A DNA stretch of 64,000 nt from Liolophura sinensis (lineage: Eukaryota; Mollusca; Polyplacophora; Chitonida; Chitonidae). Positions within the stretch are counted from its first letter, which is position 1. Each line of letters starts with the position of its first letter. Under the pieces are notes generated by a model. The model was not told the origin of the DNA. It made no database searches and saw nothing but the letters and a program-made list of their open reading frames with translations. Made by a program: the position numbers and the translations under genes. Where the stretch lies: contig NC_088296.1 in NCBI RefSeq assembly GCF_032854445.1, positions 1,676,001 to 1,740,000 on the forward strand, in the 5' to 3' direction. This document shows positions 25,101 through 31,272 of the stretch, one piece after another.

Positions 25101-27155
25101 GGGGAGCCACTGGTTTGCATTTGGCGCGCCTGCAGGCGCCTGCACTTTTCCTGTGGTAAGCCTCTGGTTGGCTTGTGGCGAGCCACCAGTTGATCTATGG
25201 CGAGCCACTTGTTTGGATCAGAAGAAAAGACTAAGATTTTGTGTCATCTTGCACGGGGACCCGTGTTAAGCGAGTGAGACTTGTTACAAGATAGGATGTC
25301 AGAAATCTGACCCATAGATCTATACAGCAATTTGCTGATCATACATTGTAGCGGCTGTGAACAGGGTGTTTTTGGATGGTTTTATTGGGGTATTGCATGC
25401 AGCTATCTGTCCCAAAGTGAGTGACCCATTTTACTGCAGCATTGTGGTTCAACCTCGTAAAGGGCAGGGCAGTTCTCTAGAGTATGGTGTAAAATAATAT
25501 CAAAATGATAACATATCCAGGTGTAAATTAGTCATTGGCTGTTGTCATTATGTATACTGATTTATATATACATGTAGGTATGCTTGGAGTTTAACAGGTA
25601 CTTAACAACATTTCACTCATATGGCGACAACACAGACGACACTGACTCAGCTTTTTTCCACAGCTGGCAAAATAAGTAATAACCTGTTCATTTCACAGGA
25701 GGATTGTCTTCGCCTCCAAGGGAGAGCTTCTAGGCCAATGGAACTGCGAGTTCACTTACACCTGGGTTGATCTCAAGGAACCCCCCAGGGTCATCTCCAA
25801 GGGCATTGAGGTTGTCCTGAAGGTGGGTGTTGTCCAATAATGGAGTCTCATAAAAGTCCTTTTTTTCTTTGATAAACAAAACGTTTCCTGCTTGTGCAAC
25901 ATCATGACGACAGTTATGTAGTGTTTGATATGAAGTTTTCACATGACGACAGTTATGTAGTGTTTGATATGAAGTTTTCACATGACTACAGTTATGTAGT
26001 GTTTGATATGGAGTTCTCACATGACGACAGTTATGTAGTGTTTGATATGAAGTTTTCACATGACTACAGTTATGTAGTGTTTGATATGGAGTTCTCACAT
26101 GACGACAGTTATGTAGTGTTTGATATGAAGTTTTCACATGACTACAGTTATGTAGTGTTTGATATGGAGTTCTCACATGACGACAGTTATGTAGTGTTTG
26201 ATATGAAGTTTTCACATGACAACAGTTATGTAGTGTTTGATATGAAGTTTTCACATGACCACAGTCATGTAGTGTTTGATATGAAGTTTTCACATGACGA
26301 CAGTTATGTAGTGTTTGATATGAAGTTTTCACATGACGACAGTTATGTAGTGTTTGATATGAAGTTTTCACATGACGACAGTTATGTAGTGTTTGATATG
26401 AAGTTTTCACATGACGACAGTTATGTAGTGTTTGATATGAAATCTTCGAGAAAGATTACGTTGCAAAAAAAACAAATCTCAAAAAAAATATGGACTGTTT
26501 GTAAATTACTCATATTGGAAGTTTCATGAGGTTCATTGTGAAAGACCCTGAGGTTCATTGCGAAAGACCAGAAGTTCGCTGTGTTGTTTTATTTGGATGC
26601 AAACAGATTTATGCGAACTAACCGAGGCTAAAAGACTGAGCACGTGAGCTGTTGCATTAATGATGGAAACAATGTGGCAATATTCTGCATGTTTTTGCCC
26701 TTTGTAGGATAAGGAGAAGAAGAAGTTTTTGTTTGGAGGCAGCTCATCCAAGAAAGAAATACACATCACTGACAAGAAGACCGCAGAGGTAAGATCTGTT
26801 TATTTAGAGGAGAAAAAACAATTGTTAAATGGAATGGCAGCAACTATGGGTCATAAAGGCTGAAGTGCCGAAGTGTTTACCATTTGCAGACCACCACTCA
26901 TGTCTTCCTCGTCAGAAATGGCATAAACTCAAGTGTAGTCTATTCGATGTTGGTGTCTCTTGAAGAGCTGTCCTTTGTACCTTATAGATATGAAAGATAT
27001 GGCAACCTTTCATTTAATCATAAATAGCATGTGTACATGCTGTCTTTCTCTATGAAAGAGAGTTCCATCCAGACAACAAGACTGACCGCTATCCTTTTAT
27101 GTTCTTTCAGTGGATCGTTGAGAAAATCCATGAACAGATGGAGAGGGGGCGTTGA
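1024..27155 (+). CDS. VPS13A: VPS13A/C-type lipid-transfer protein, C-terminal 884 codons in 24 exons (5' partial)
   Basis: VPS13 proteins are long rod-like bridges that move phospholipids between organelle membranes at contact sites. Twenty-four exons with GT/AG borders join in phase from 1024 to a TGA at 27153-27155, giving residues 1-884 of the visible part; family members are about 3,100-3,700 residues, so the start is upstream of the window. Residues 1-263 resemble the end of the VAB/SHR-BD adaptor region, with the motifs [23 protein letters not shown] and [16 protein letters not shown]. Residues 559-733 are the VPS13_C/ATG2_C-like region ([33 protein letters not shown]). Residues 772-884 look like the PH-like domain, which in human VPS13A and VPS13C mediates partner or organelle binding. 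The PH-like domain and the short tail after WIVEKI fit the A/C branch rather than B or D. I favour VPS13A, but A versus C was judged from memory of the family and not by alignment. No promoter is in the window. Confidence 0.93.
1111..1490 (+). repeat. 21-bp minisatellite with donor-like GGTAAGTA units
   Basis: The array starts at the exon A donor (gtgagtaagtaaggg) and repeats gtgtcatgtgggtaagtaggg about 17 times. Many units hold G|GTAAGTA, a near-consensus 5' splice site. Open frames on both strands through it are repeat artefacts. Confidence 0.9.
1798..2262 (+). repeat. 24-bp minisatellite in the intron before exon B
   Basis: About 19 units of gttaaacagggccctatgtg plus atcc. The period is a multiple of three, so long frames run through it on both strands. 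None continues into a recognisable protein. Confidence 0.92.
2303..2497 (+). CDS. VPS13A: VPS13 exon B (residues 30-94)
   Basis: Phase 0/0, 195 bp, acceptor gactctgcag, donor gag|gtattt (weak). It encodes the VAB segment with [12 protein letters not shown] and ends TTLLKLDNE, which continues into YGG of the next exon as in family members. Confidence 0.93.
2530..2785 (+). mobile_element. SINE family B copy (diverged)
   Basis: A tRNA-like head (cctagtggttagattgtcc) is followed by the family B body (gctcagcact-type segment, gagcaaggaaacaggactga) and the tail tcatatgactgaagaattgt with tacgacgtaaa. It lies in the intron between exons B and C. Confidence 0.65.
2922..3055 (+). CDS. VPS13A: VPS13 exon C (residues 95-139)
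   Basis: Phase 0 to phase 2, acceptor tggtgtttcag, donor cag ag|gtaaga. It encodes [13 protein letters not shown] and [15 protein letters not shown]. The Asn in LLVNQ is at the position of the repeated conserved Asn of VAB repeats. Confidence 0.92.
3353..3482 (+). CDS. VPS13A: VPS13 exon D (residues 139-182)
   Basis: Needs one base to complete the split codon, then ends in phase 0 at aag|gtgagg. It encodes [19 protein letters not shown]. The acceptor chosen is tgttgttgacag. The better-looking site tttattttccag, 29 bases upstream, would give an immediate in-frame TGA. The 5' border is therefore less certain than the rest of the exon. Confidence 0.8.
3640..4225 (+). repeat. 44-bp minisatellite in the intron before exon E
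   Basis: About 13 units of gctgtaaatggtgtggtaca followed by agcttacacgtgccatgc and a few A-rich bases. The exact period of 44 is measured between 3699 and 3743. It fills most of the intron between exons D and E. Confidence 0.9.
4310..4432 (+). CDS. VPS13A: VPS13 exon E (residues 183-223)
   Basis: Phase 0/0, 123 bp, acceptor ttgatttcag, donor aag|gtaggt. It encodes [18 protein letters not shown], a VAB beta-strand pair typical of the family. Confidence 0.93.
4651..4769 (+). CDS. VPS13A: VPS13 exon F (residues 224-263)
   Basis: Phase 0 to phase 2, acceptor tctttgtacag, donor aag|gtgagg. It encodes [20 protein letters not shown], the characteristic G-x-G-x-S-x-V-N segment at the end of the VAB/SHR-BD region. 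Confidence 0.95.
4770..5085 (+). repeat. 21-bp minisatellite downstream of the exon F donor
   Basis: Starts right after the donor (gtgaggataactcctacaca). It settles into units of aatgggagatcactccagca plus c. The first units are diverged; the core 4960-5070 is nearly identical. Confidence 0.85.
5370..7165 (+). repeat. 31-bp minisatellite, about 58 units
   Basis: The unit is attgacggctcctccaccat plus atgtgtatgtc, with variants gatgg/gacgg and ccgtttg/ccatatg. The period of 31 is measured at 5881-5912. It occupies about 1.8 kb of the 2.8-kb intron between exons F and G and is among the two largest arrays in the window. Confidence 0.93.
7190..7352 (+). mobile_element. SINE family A fragment (3' part)
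   Basis: Carries the family A body: cgtacgtgggaaggtctgcc, tgggctctgcccagtttcct, caccataatgttggc and the tail cgtataagtgaaatattctt, ending in taaataaataaat. The tRNA-like head is missing. Confidence 0.85.
7547..7700 (+). CDS. VPS13A: VPS13 exon G (residues 263-314)
   Basis: Completes the split codon from exon F and ends in phase 0 at gag|gtgagt. Acceptor cttccacctcag. It encodes [15 protein letters not shown] and [13 protein letters not shown] degenerate second copy of its 3' half lies about 30 bases downstream. Confidence 0.94.
7739..7801 (+). pseudogene. degenerate duplicate of the 3' half of exon G (possible 21-codon cassette exon)
   Basis: Bases 7733-7801 resemble 7615-7700 of exon G. 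They share the frame LEA-Y-K--IELA--RVTLEN-ME, with a 15-base in-frame deletion and no stop. A usable donor, gag|gtcagt, follows. A pyrimidine-rich stretch ending in gttagag precedes it, and splicing after that AG would insert 21 codons in phase 0. Whether it is ever spliced is unknown, so it is listed as a duplicated exon fragment. Confidence 0.6.
7916..8050 (+). CDS. VPS13A: VPS13 exon H (residues 315-359)
   Basis: Phase 0/0, acceptor tgtttgtttcag, donor cag|gtcagt. It encodes [19 protein letters not shown] and ends [12 protein letters not shown]. Its last 39 bases plus the donor are the founding unit of the minisatellite that fills the next intron. Confidence 0.95.
8011..9230 (+). repeat. 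about 58-bp minisatellite made of the exon H 3' end plus its donor
   Basis: About 20 units. Each holds acatcagttacagctccacg, ctaaaatcaacagattacag and then gtcagttatatgtaa, the last coding bases of exon H followed by its 5' splice site. Some units have gtcaggtacatgtaa at the junction. The founding unit is exon H itself (8011-8065). Confidence 0.93.
9405..9486 (+). CDS. VPS13A: VPS13 exon I (residues 360-387)
   Basis: Phase 0 to phase 1, acceptor atattttgacag, donor agcg|gtaagt. It encodes [20 protein letters not shown], matching the DNQLPGA-FP motif of VPS13 proteins. Confidence 0.94.
9700..9907 (+). repeat. 33-bp minisatellite
   Basis: Six units of gttgtgtggttgtaatgtct plus ggtttcctccacc in the intron between exons I and J. 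The period is divisible by three, giving false frames on both strands. Confidence 0.92.
9935..10325 (+). repeat. 94-bp tandem repeat, four units
   Basis: Units run from gagcaagtcaaataaataaa through aacggaatgttaaactagga to gactaaggcacagctctcat. Starts at 9943, 10037 and 10131 give the period of 94. The unit looks like a SINE tail joined to a tRNA-like head. Confidence 0.88.
10325..10620 (+). repeat. 132-bp tandem repeat of a SINE-head sequence
   Basis: Just over two units containing gcttgtgcagcgtaatgacc and cctctcaccaatgaggtccc, which match the 5' part of SINE family A, joined to tcaggacggttgtcgcttac. Starts are at 10325, 10457 and 10589. Confidence 0.85.
10984..11053 (+). CDS. VPS13A: VPS13 exon J (residues 387-410)
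   Basis: Phase 1 to phase 2, acceptor tctctttccag, donor tcaa|gtgagt. It encodes [18 protein letters not shown] and the start of the strand that continues into exon K. Confidence 0.92.
11545..11996 (+). repeat. about 37-42-bp minisatellite carrying the exon K splice acceptor
   Basis: About 11 units of ttgttgttgtcag followed by gtgcttcaagctactgatac. The real junction at 11996/11997 reads ttgttgttgtcag|GTACTTCAAGGTACTGATAC, so each unit holds the acceptor plus the first about 20 bases of exon K. Confidence 0.92.
11997..12105 (+). CDS. VPS13A: VPS13 exon K (residues 410-446)
   Basis: Phase 2 to phase 0, acceptor ttgttgttgtcag, donor gag|gtcagt. It encodes [20 protein letters not shown]. Its first about 20 bases are the last unit of the upstream array. 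Confidence 0.94.
12335..13290 (+). repeat. 82-bp minisatellite before exon L
   Basis: About 12 units with tgctgttttgtattgggagg, tgctgaggaattcgggtaca, tggcctgtatagtgcaatac and atacataaatcacagtgaag. The period of 82 is measured between 12408 and 12490. Units from 12880 alternate full and shortened forms. Confidence 0.92.
13330..13449 (+). CDS. VPS13A: VPS13 exon L (residues 447-486)
   Basis: Phase 0/0, 120 bp, acceptor tttttgtatgcag, donor aag|gtaaca. It encodes [14 protein letters not shown] and ends [10 protein letters not shown], continuing into VHLSFSLQG of exon M as in the family. Confidence 0.94.
13505..13785 (+). mobile_element. SINE family A, near full length
   Basis: The tRNA-derived head has box A-like cagtcggttagcgcgctagc and box B-like gagttcaagtcc. 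The body reads aaggtctgccagcaacctgc, gggcgctgcccggtttccac and gccattatgctggcc. The tail is gagtacggcgtaaaacacca, then atcaaataaaaaaataa. It is in sense orientation between exons L and M. Confidence 0.9.
13975..14166 (+). repeat. 28-bp minisatellite, seven units
   Basis: Identical units of gtcaggcatgtcgggagttg plus aagcttca, directly after the short AT-rich stretch following the SINE. The high identity suggests recent expansion. Confidence 0.93.
14250..14500 (-). mobile_element. SINE family A, antisense
   Basis: The reverse complement reads from a tRNA-like head (caatgatccaggagcctctc) through gctctgcccggttcccactc to the tail, whose + strand form is tttgattgatgtttcactcc preceded by ttatttatttatttattt. 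Confidence 0.85.
14816..14949 (+). CDS. VPS13A: VPS13 exon M (residues 487-531)
   Basis: Phase 0 to phase 2, acceptor tttaccttcag, donor tcaa|gtatgt. It encodes [15 protein letters not shown] and [17 protein letters not shown]. Confidence 0.95.
15085..15440 (+). repeat. 26-bp minisatellite, about 14 units
   Basis: Units of gaaccacagaggagcttgta plus catgta in the intron between exons M and N. All three minus-strand frames are open through it because of composition. Confidence 0.93.
16231..16312 (+). CDS. VPS13A: VPS13 exon N (residues 531-558)
   Basis: Completes the split Lys codon and ends in phase 0, acceptor ggtcttacag, donor cag|gtaaga. It encodes [20 protein letters not shown] and HYVGQ. 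Confidence 0.94.
16545..17285 (+). repeat. about 18-bp minisatellite before exon O
   Basis: About 40 degenerate units of tgtctgatgtcacctgta (15- and 24-bp variants, some with acatgtacg inserted). It ends about 25 bp before exon O, next to the polypyrimidine tract. Long frames on both strands are artefacts of the period. Confidence 0.9.
17312..17425 (+). CDS. VPS13A: VPS13 exon O (residues 559-596)
   Basis: Phase 0/0, acceptor tcccttccacag, donor cag|gtgagt. It encodes [20 protein letters not shown] and DLFYEPYQ, a signature run opening the ATG2_C-like region. Confidence 0.97.
18234..18684 (+). repeat. 32-bp minisatellite before exon P
   Basis: Fourteen units of gttctcaaaagccttctatt plus aaaccattaagc, nearly identical. 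The period is measured between 18239 and 18271. It ends 25 bp before exon P. Confidence 0.93.
18710..18785 (+). CDS. VPS13A: VPS13 exon P (residues 597-622)
   Basis: Phase 0 to phase 1, acceptor gtatttacag, donor gtag|gtgagt. It encodes [20 protein letters not shown], an amphipathic helix segment of the ATG2_C-like region. Confidence 0.97.
18985..19320 (+). repeat. 48-bp minisatellite
   Basis: About seven units of cactgtcatcactgctctgg followed by tgttactctctatgctgtgc and gtctatta. Because 48 is divisible by three, hydrophobic reading frames such as [13 protein letters not shown] persist across it. They look like a membrane protein but are a repeat artefact. Confidence 0.9.
19705..19868 (+). 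CDS. VPS13A: VPS13 exon Q (residues 622-676)
   Basis: Phase 1 to phase 0, acceptor ctgcttacag, donor atg|gtgaga. It encodes [32 protein letters not shown] and [10 protein letters not shown], among the most conserved VPS13 sequence. Confidence 0.97.
20454..20535 (+). CDS. VPS13A: VPS13 exon R (residues 677-704)
   Basis: Phase 0 to phase 1, acceptor tgtgtgctgcag, donor aaag|gtcagc. It encodes [19 protein letters not shown] followed by GGFFKG, an ATG2_C-like amphipathic helix repeat. Confidence 0.97.
20560..20727 (-). mobile_element. SINE family A fragment, antisense
   Basis: The + strand reads gattggtgttttacgccgta, ctcaagaatatttcacttat, gccagcattatggtgg and gggcagagcccgggggaaaa, ending at ttcccacatacggc. 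The tRNA-like head is missing. It lies in the intron between exons R and S. Confidence 0.9.
21073..21160 (+). CDS. VPS13A: VPS13 exon S (residues 704-733)
   Basis: Phase 1 to phase 2, acceptor aatgttttcag, donor aaacg|gtctgt. It encodes [20 protein letters not shown]. The donor is unusual (gtctgt), but no other site keeps the frame into exon T. Confidence 0.95.
21161..22860. other. intron S-T, first 1.7 kb
   Basis: No exon is recognised. It contains a pyrimidine-rich strand-asymmetric stretch (21815-21880, CCTCCC-rich) and several T-runs. Two similar segments, 17925-18065 and 21955-22095, share cataTT(C/T)TGAAGGCATT and tttgtctccaaaatcaaat, a dispersed repeat of unknown class. Confidence 0.5.
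22865..23150 (+). repeat. 41-bp minisatellite, seven units
   Basis: Units of gcagactctgtgttgctatt, gccagaagtggttgcaatc and at. The period of 41 is measured between 22871 and 22912. All three forward frames stay open across it with no family match. Confidence 0.92.
23225..23530 (+). repeat. about 31-bp degenerate minisatellite
   Basis: Nine or ten diverged units of gattctctgtcattacggtg followed by gcaaaaatgtg. It is directly downstream of the 41-bp array and unrelated to it in sequence. Confidence 0.8.
23548..24105 (+). repeat. 59-bp minisatellite before exon T
   Basis: About ten nearly identical units of aacaaatgttgtaaatagac, ctacgttgttagcctgtagc and atacagtaggttacaagtt. The period is measured between 23550 and 23609. 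It ends just before the exon T polypyrimidine tract. Confidence 0.93.
24118..24232 (+). CDS. VPS13A: VPS13 exon T (residues 733-771)
   Basis: Completes the split Arg codon and ends in phase 0, acceptor ttgttgtctgcag, donor caa|gtaggt. It encodes [18 protein letters not shown], the R-P-P-R linker before the PH-like domain. It follows the 2,957-bp intron 21161-24117, the longest visible. Confidence 0.95.
24576..24667 (+). CDS. VPS13A: VPS13 exon U (residues 772-802), start of PH-like domain
   Basis: Phase 0 to phase 2, acceptor gttgtcgtag, donor gacaa|gtaagt. It encodes [20 protein letters not shown] and NVLVVTDK, the first beta strands of the C-terminal PH-like fold. Confidence 0.93.
24725..25215 (+). 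repeat. higher-order tandem repeat after exon U
   Basis: A composite unit of about 145-185 bp includes tggctttaccttggctgtga, caggcctgcacttttcctgt and ggtaagcc, and shorter sub-repeats of gagccactggtt. It occupies much of the intron between exons U and V. Confidence 0.85.
25699..25822 (+). CDS. VPS13A: VPS13 exon V (residues 802-843), PH-like domain
   Basis: Phase 2 to phase 0, acceptor tcatttcacag, donor aag|gtgggt. It encodes [18 protein letters not shown] and [13 protein letters not shown], matching the G-x-L-x-C-x-W/F pattern of the VPS13A/C PH-like domain. Confidence 0.94.
25898..26445 (+). repeat. 39-bp minisatellite
   Basis: Fourteen units of catgacgacagttatgtagt followed by gtttgatatgaagttttca, in the intron between exons V and W. 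Alternating tacag/gacag and gagttc/aagttt variants show a two-unit higher-order pattern at 25980-26210. Open frames on both strands are artefacts. Confidence 0.93.
26708..26788 (+). CDS. VPS13A: VPS13 exon W (residues 844-870), PH-like domain
   Basis: Phase 0/0, acceptor gccctttgtag, donor gag|gtaaga. It encodes a Lys-rich strand pair ([24 protein letters not shown]). Confidence 0.92.
27111..27155 (+). CDS. VPS13A: VPS13 last coding exon X (residues 871-884 and stop)
   Basis: Starts in phase 0 after gttctttcag. It encodes the closing helix [14 protein letters not shown] and TGA at 27153-27155. The short tail after the helix resembles VPS13A. Confidence 0.94.
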   Translation, partial: WIVEKIHEQMERGR

Positions 27156-30100
27156 GTTTGCCTCAGCCTGACCCGAATCTTCAACCCCCACGTCACCTCA
27201 AACAGGATAAAAGCCAGCTTCTCTCTGTAGCCAAGTTATGCAAATTATGGTTAAATTCGGCTTTTTTGTGGATTATTTTTTGAGGGAGTGTCAAGTGTTA
27301 AAATTTAACTACAAATATGATATCGTCTGTTGTATGATATCGGTATAATTTACTGTTTGGAATGGCATATTTCTGGGCTTACTAAGGCAGCTTTGATACT
27401 CTTCTGACTGCACTCATCGTTTTCTCTGGGATAAAAATATTGTGATCACATAGAAAGATGAAAGTGTGATAAAATATAAAAATGATGTCATGGAGAGTTG
27501 AGGTGAATGTCCGTGATACTCGCTTCTGCTGAGTTGGAAATGGTGAAGACATGAACGTATAAAGTCAAACCCGGCGGATTTAAAGACAAAAAAATGTTTT
27601 GAACTGTTGAATATACCTGCTTGTGTATTTATGTACATTTGTGGGGAATAATTATATATGTATGAAGCATGTTGGATATATGAATGATAAATTTTCTTGC
27701 TGTTATGTACGATATCTTATTACATATGTGGGTAGTGTGTTTTCTTGCTGGTGTGTAGAACTAGAGGAATCAGTAGAGATGTAGAAATAGTTGTTGTGTG
27801 ACGTAGGAGGTATTGATGGCAACATTGTTGCTCTTATAGTGTCTTATATATGGTTCTTAAATCCCTGTAGCGAACCTGTAGATCTATAAAGGACTGGTTC
27901 GTCGGTACATCCTAACTGACTAGTCACTGTGGCCACAGACCGCTGCAGTGACTACACTCCATGGGTACATGAAGACTGCTGGGGAAATAACAGAATGGCA
28001 GAAGCCTGCTTTAAGTGTACCAGAAGTTGACTAGTAGTGGGCCACTACATGTAGCATACCCCTCAGAAGTTACAATGACTGTCTGGGATATCCTGTGTAG
28101 CATGTGTTTCGTAGTCGTGTTCATGAATATATGCATGTAACCCTTTTCAGGGCTCCCAACATAATATGTTTTTTTTCGTTTTTTTTTTTCAAATTTACAA
28201 AATTGATGAAGAAAAAAGAATTGATAGAAAAATATTTTTTCAAAGTCTATCTGTTTGTAGATTAATTCTATATGCAAACAAAGAAATGATTGGAAAAAAA
28301 TAAGAATGTTCTGACGTTGTACAATGACATTTAAAAATAGACTATTTTCACTGATTAATTTAAGAATGTTTATTGGTGTTACGAATATCGCGGGGTAAAT
28401 CTTTTTCTATTTTACATTTTGTGCAATTTTGAGTAAGTTTAGTCATGCATAACATATGACTGTCACCGCTGAAGGAAGAATTTGGTCAATATTGGCTTCC
28501 TTTTTTCTTTGTCAGGGGCCTCAATGAAGTTTTTGGTTATAATTGGACTGTGATATGAACAGTTGTTGTTGTAACTCTAGCTTTGTTGTGGGGTTCATAG
28601 TACCTGTGACTATGACTGCAAAGGAAGGTTCGATTAATAAAAAATGCTCTTCCGGTTTATACAATGGGTTGTTTAACTGTAGCTTTACTGTTTCTTTAGC
28701 GCTGTAACTTATGTTTCTCCCCACCCCTGGGGGTGAGTATGTTAAGGATTTGCTTTTAATCGTTTACAATGCCTTTTCGCGACTGTAGCTTTGTTGTTGT
28801 TGTTGTTGTTTTTTTTTAGATAGTAGAGTAAAACCCCAGTTGAACCTCTTGTGACTAAAATTACAAATTCGCATATGTTTATTACCACAGAATTGCTTTG
28901 TATCACGTATCAACAGTCTGCTCTGCGCGTAGAATTAGAACTGGATTAACAGTTGTTCAGTATCATACAAAATGTGCAATAGTTTGTAGCCTTGTAGCAT
29001 GTAACTGTACGTTCTGTCGAACTTGTCGAAGAGGTTGTCCCAATGACGTACATGTATTTGTAACAGTGAGTTGAAATTTTGACTTGAGAGAATATATAAA
29101 ACCGTGTGTAACATGTGTAAATTTGCTTTGCCAGAGAGCTACATTTATTGTTACTGATCATGCTTGACTAAACAGAAGATTATGGTATATAAGACTGAGT
29201 ACAGATTTGCTACAGTATCTTGTGTTGGCTCCGTGGAATCTAATGCTATCAGTCTGATATGTCAATACTTGTACAACACTGACAATCAACATTTGATCCT
29301 CTATTCATTTGTTCCGGTTTGTCTTTTCATCTTTTTATGTGACAAGATACATGTACCCACACCTTCCTGTGGTATGGTTACAAGCTCTCTGCCTCGTACT
29401 CATCCTTCCCGACCCCCAAGTACTTTGGAGAGTTGATAACTGGGGCAAAATCTTAAGCCAGTGTGTGTTGAAGACGAAAAGAGAAAAAATACCATTTATC
29501 AAATGTACGTTTCAAATACCTATAGAGGGAATGTATGTGAACTTTGACACAAATAAATCTTCCAGATCTCTGCTTTTATTACTGCTCGTTGCTGTTTAAG
29601 TTTTTTGAAAATTGTTTTTTGATCTTAGTAAGAATTTATCTTTTACCATACCGACTATTGGAGGTTTAATCTAAAAGCCTGCGTCCGTCATAACTGTAAC
29701 CGCAACCGGTGACCACTGAGGTAGACCCTGGCGATTGCGTCATCACTCCAGCAGTTTTGACCGACTGCCACAAAGTGAAGCAAGAGACTTTCTATGTAAC
29801 GGGCTTAGAACCTGTATCAGTAACATTTATTAGGGGTCCGTGCCTATTAAAATAGCTCTGATTGTCGGTGCATGGAAGTGCGCTGCTTTTGTACATTATT
29901 GCATTTGATAAGATTATTATTCTCAGCAAAACTGTGAGCGTTTCTAGCGAATACGGTGGGTCAGAAATTCACGAGACTAGAGATGTTTTAGGGAAGGCCG
30001 TGAAGTTGTGCACCTTAACTTTTGGAAAGATTCATTCACGTGACTTGGTGGCCATTTTGAATTTTAAAGAAAACTGTAAGACTCGTCGTCTCCAGAACCA

Positions 30101-30175
30101 CTGAAGCAGTATAATAGAGAACTTACATCTAGGCCTTCTCTTTGGGCGGTGTGAGTTAACATATGTCGCTACACT
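27156..30175 (+). other. 3' UTR and downstream flank, no gene recognised
   Basis: Three kilobases of AT-rich sequence after the VPS13 stop codon. Candidate polyadenylation hexamers AATAAA are at 28636-28641 and 29552-29557. Which one is used, if either, cannot be told from sequence. No coding family was recognised in the short open frames. Confidence 0.45.
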
Positions 30176-30179
30176 TGAT

Positions 30180-30700
30180 TTGTCAGTGAAGTCGTGGGTT
30201 CTGCCTGGTTTCCTCCCACCATATTGCTGGCGGCCGTCATCTAAGTGAGGTATTTACTGCCTGGTTTCCTCCCACCACATTGCTGGCGGCTGTCATCTAA
30301 GTGAGGTATTTACTTGAGTACGGCGTAAAACGCCAGCCAAATCAATGGCCAGTGGAGTCGTGGGCTCTGCCTGGTTTCCTCCCACCATATTGCTAGCGGC
30401 CGTCATCTAAGTGAGGTATTAACTTGAATACGGCGTATAACGCCAGCCAAATCAATGGCCAGTGAAGTCGTGGGCTCTGCCTGGTTTCCTCCCACCATAT
30501 TGCTAGCGGCCGTCATCTAAGTGAGGTATTAACTTGACTACGGCGTATAACGCTAGCCAAATCAATGGCCAGTGGAGTCGTGGGCTCTGCCTGGTTTCCT
30601 CCCACTATAGTTTCCTCGGGCCGCCGTCATCTAAATGAAATACATGTATACTTGAGTACGGCGTAAAACGCCAGTCAGATCAATGGTCAGTGAGAATGCC
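30180..30700 (+). repeat. tandem amplification of a SINE family A 3' part
   Basis: Five units of about 60-115 bp repeat gtgggctctgcctggtttcc, tcccaccatattgctggcgg, ccgtcatctaagtgaggtat and gtacggcgtaaaacgccagc. These match the 3' half of SINE family A, so part of a SINE became the unit of a tandem array. Confidence 0.88.
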
Positions 30701-31011
30701 CAAGAGCCTTATACATCACATCCCATTATTCGAAGATTTTAAGCATTTACGGGATTCAAGGCCCACCATGATTCCGAAGTGTCTACTTGGCACGTGACTT
30801 GGCACGACCAACAACAAACTTACGAAATATATATATTCTCGAACAATGTTACCCGAACGTCGCACTAAAAGTTAAGTGGATATTTAAATACTTTCTTCTT
30901 GAAATATGTTGTCTATTCTTAAGAATGTTCGTCTCGGGCCGTATGTTGAAAGCTCTGCCAGCAACTGCGCGATGTGGTGGATTCTTCCGCCCTCTGCCTG
31001 AAATTCTGAGT

Positions 31012-31272
31012 CAGTGAGTGATTGCTTGAGGTTTAACGTCGTAGTTAACAATTTTTCAGTCATGTGACGACCAAGGAGTCCTTAAAGTGTATGTAATGTG
31101 CCTCCTTGTTGCACGACGGATTTCCACCGCTCTTTTATCTAGTGCTGCTTCAGTGAGACGCGGTGCCGAAGGCAAGTAAGCAGCCTCGCCCGAGCCATTA
31201 TACTGATACAGGTCAACCAGTCGTTCCCCTTCATGCTGAACGCCAAGCGAGGAAGCTGCAACTTCCTTTTTT
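31012..31272 (-). mobile_element. SINE family B, antisense
   Basis: The + strand has gtttaacgtcgtagttaaca, atttttcagtcatgtgacga, the segment tgctgcttcagtgagacgcg, and gctgaacgccaagcgaggaa followed by gctgcaacttcc. The tRNA-like head is replaced by the 64-bp array that follows. Confidence 0.88.

Noticed and set aside
25730-26529. 211-226-codon repeat frames on both strands
   Set aside because: A 39-bp minisatellite in the intron between exons V and W. The minus frame also runs through exon V on the wrong strand.
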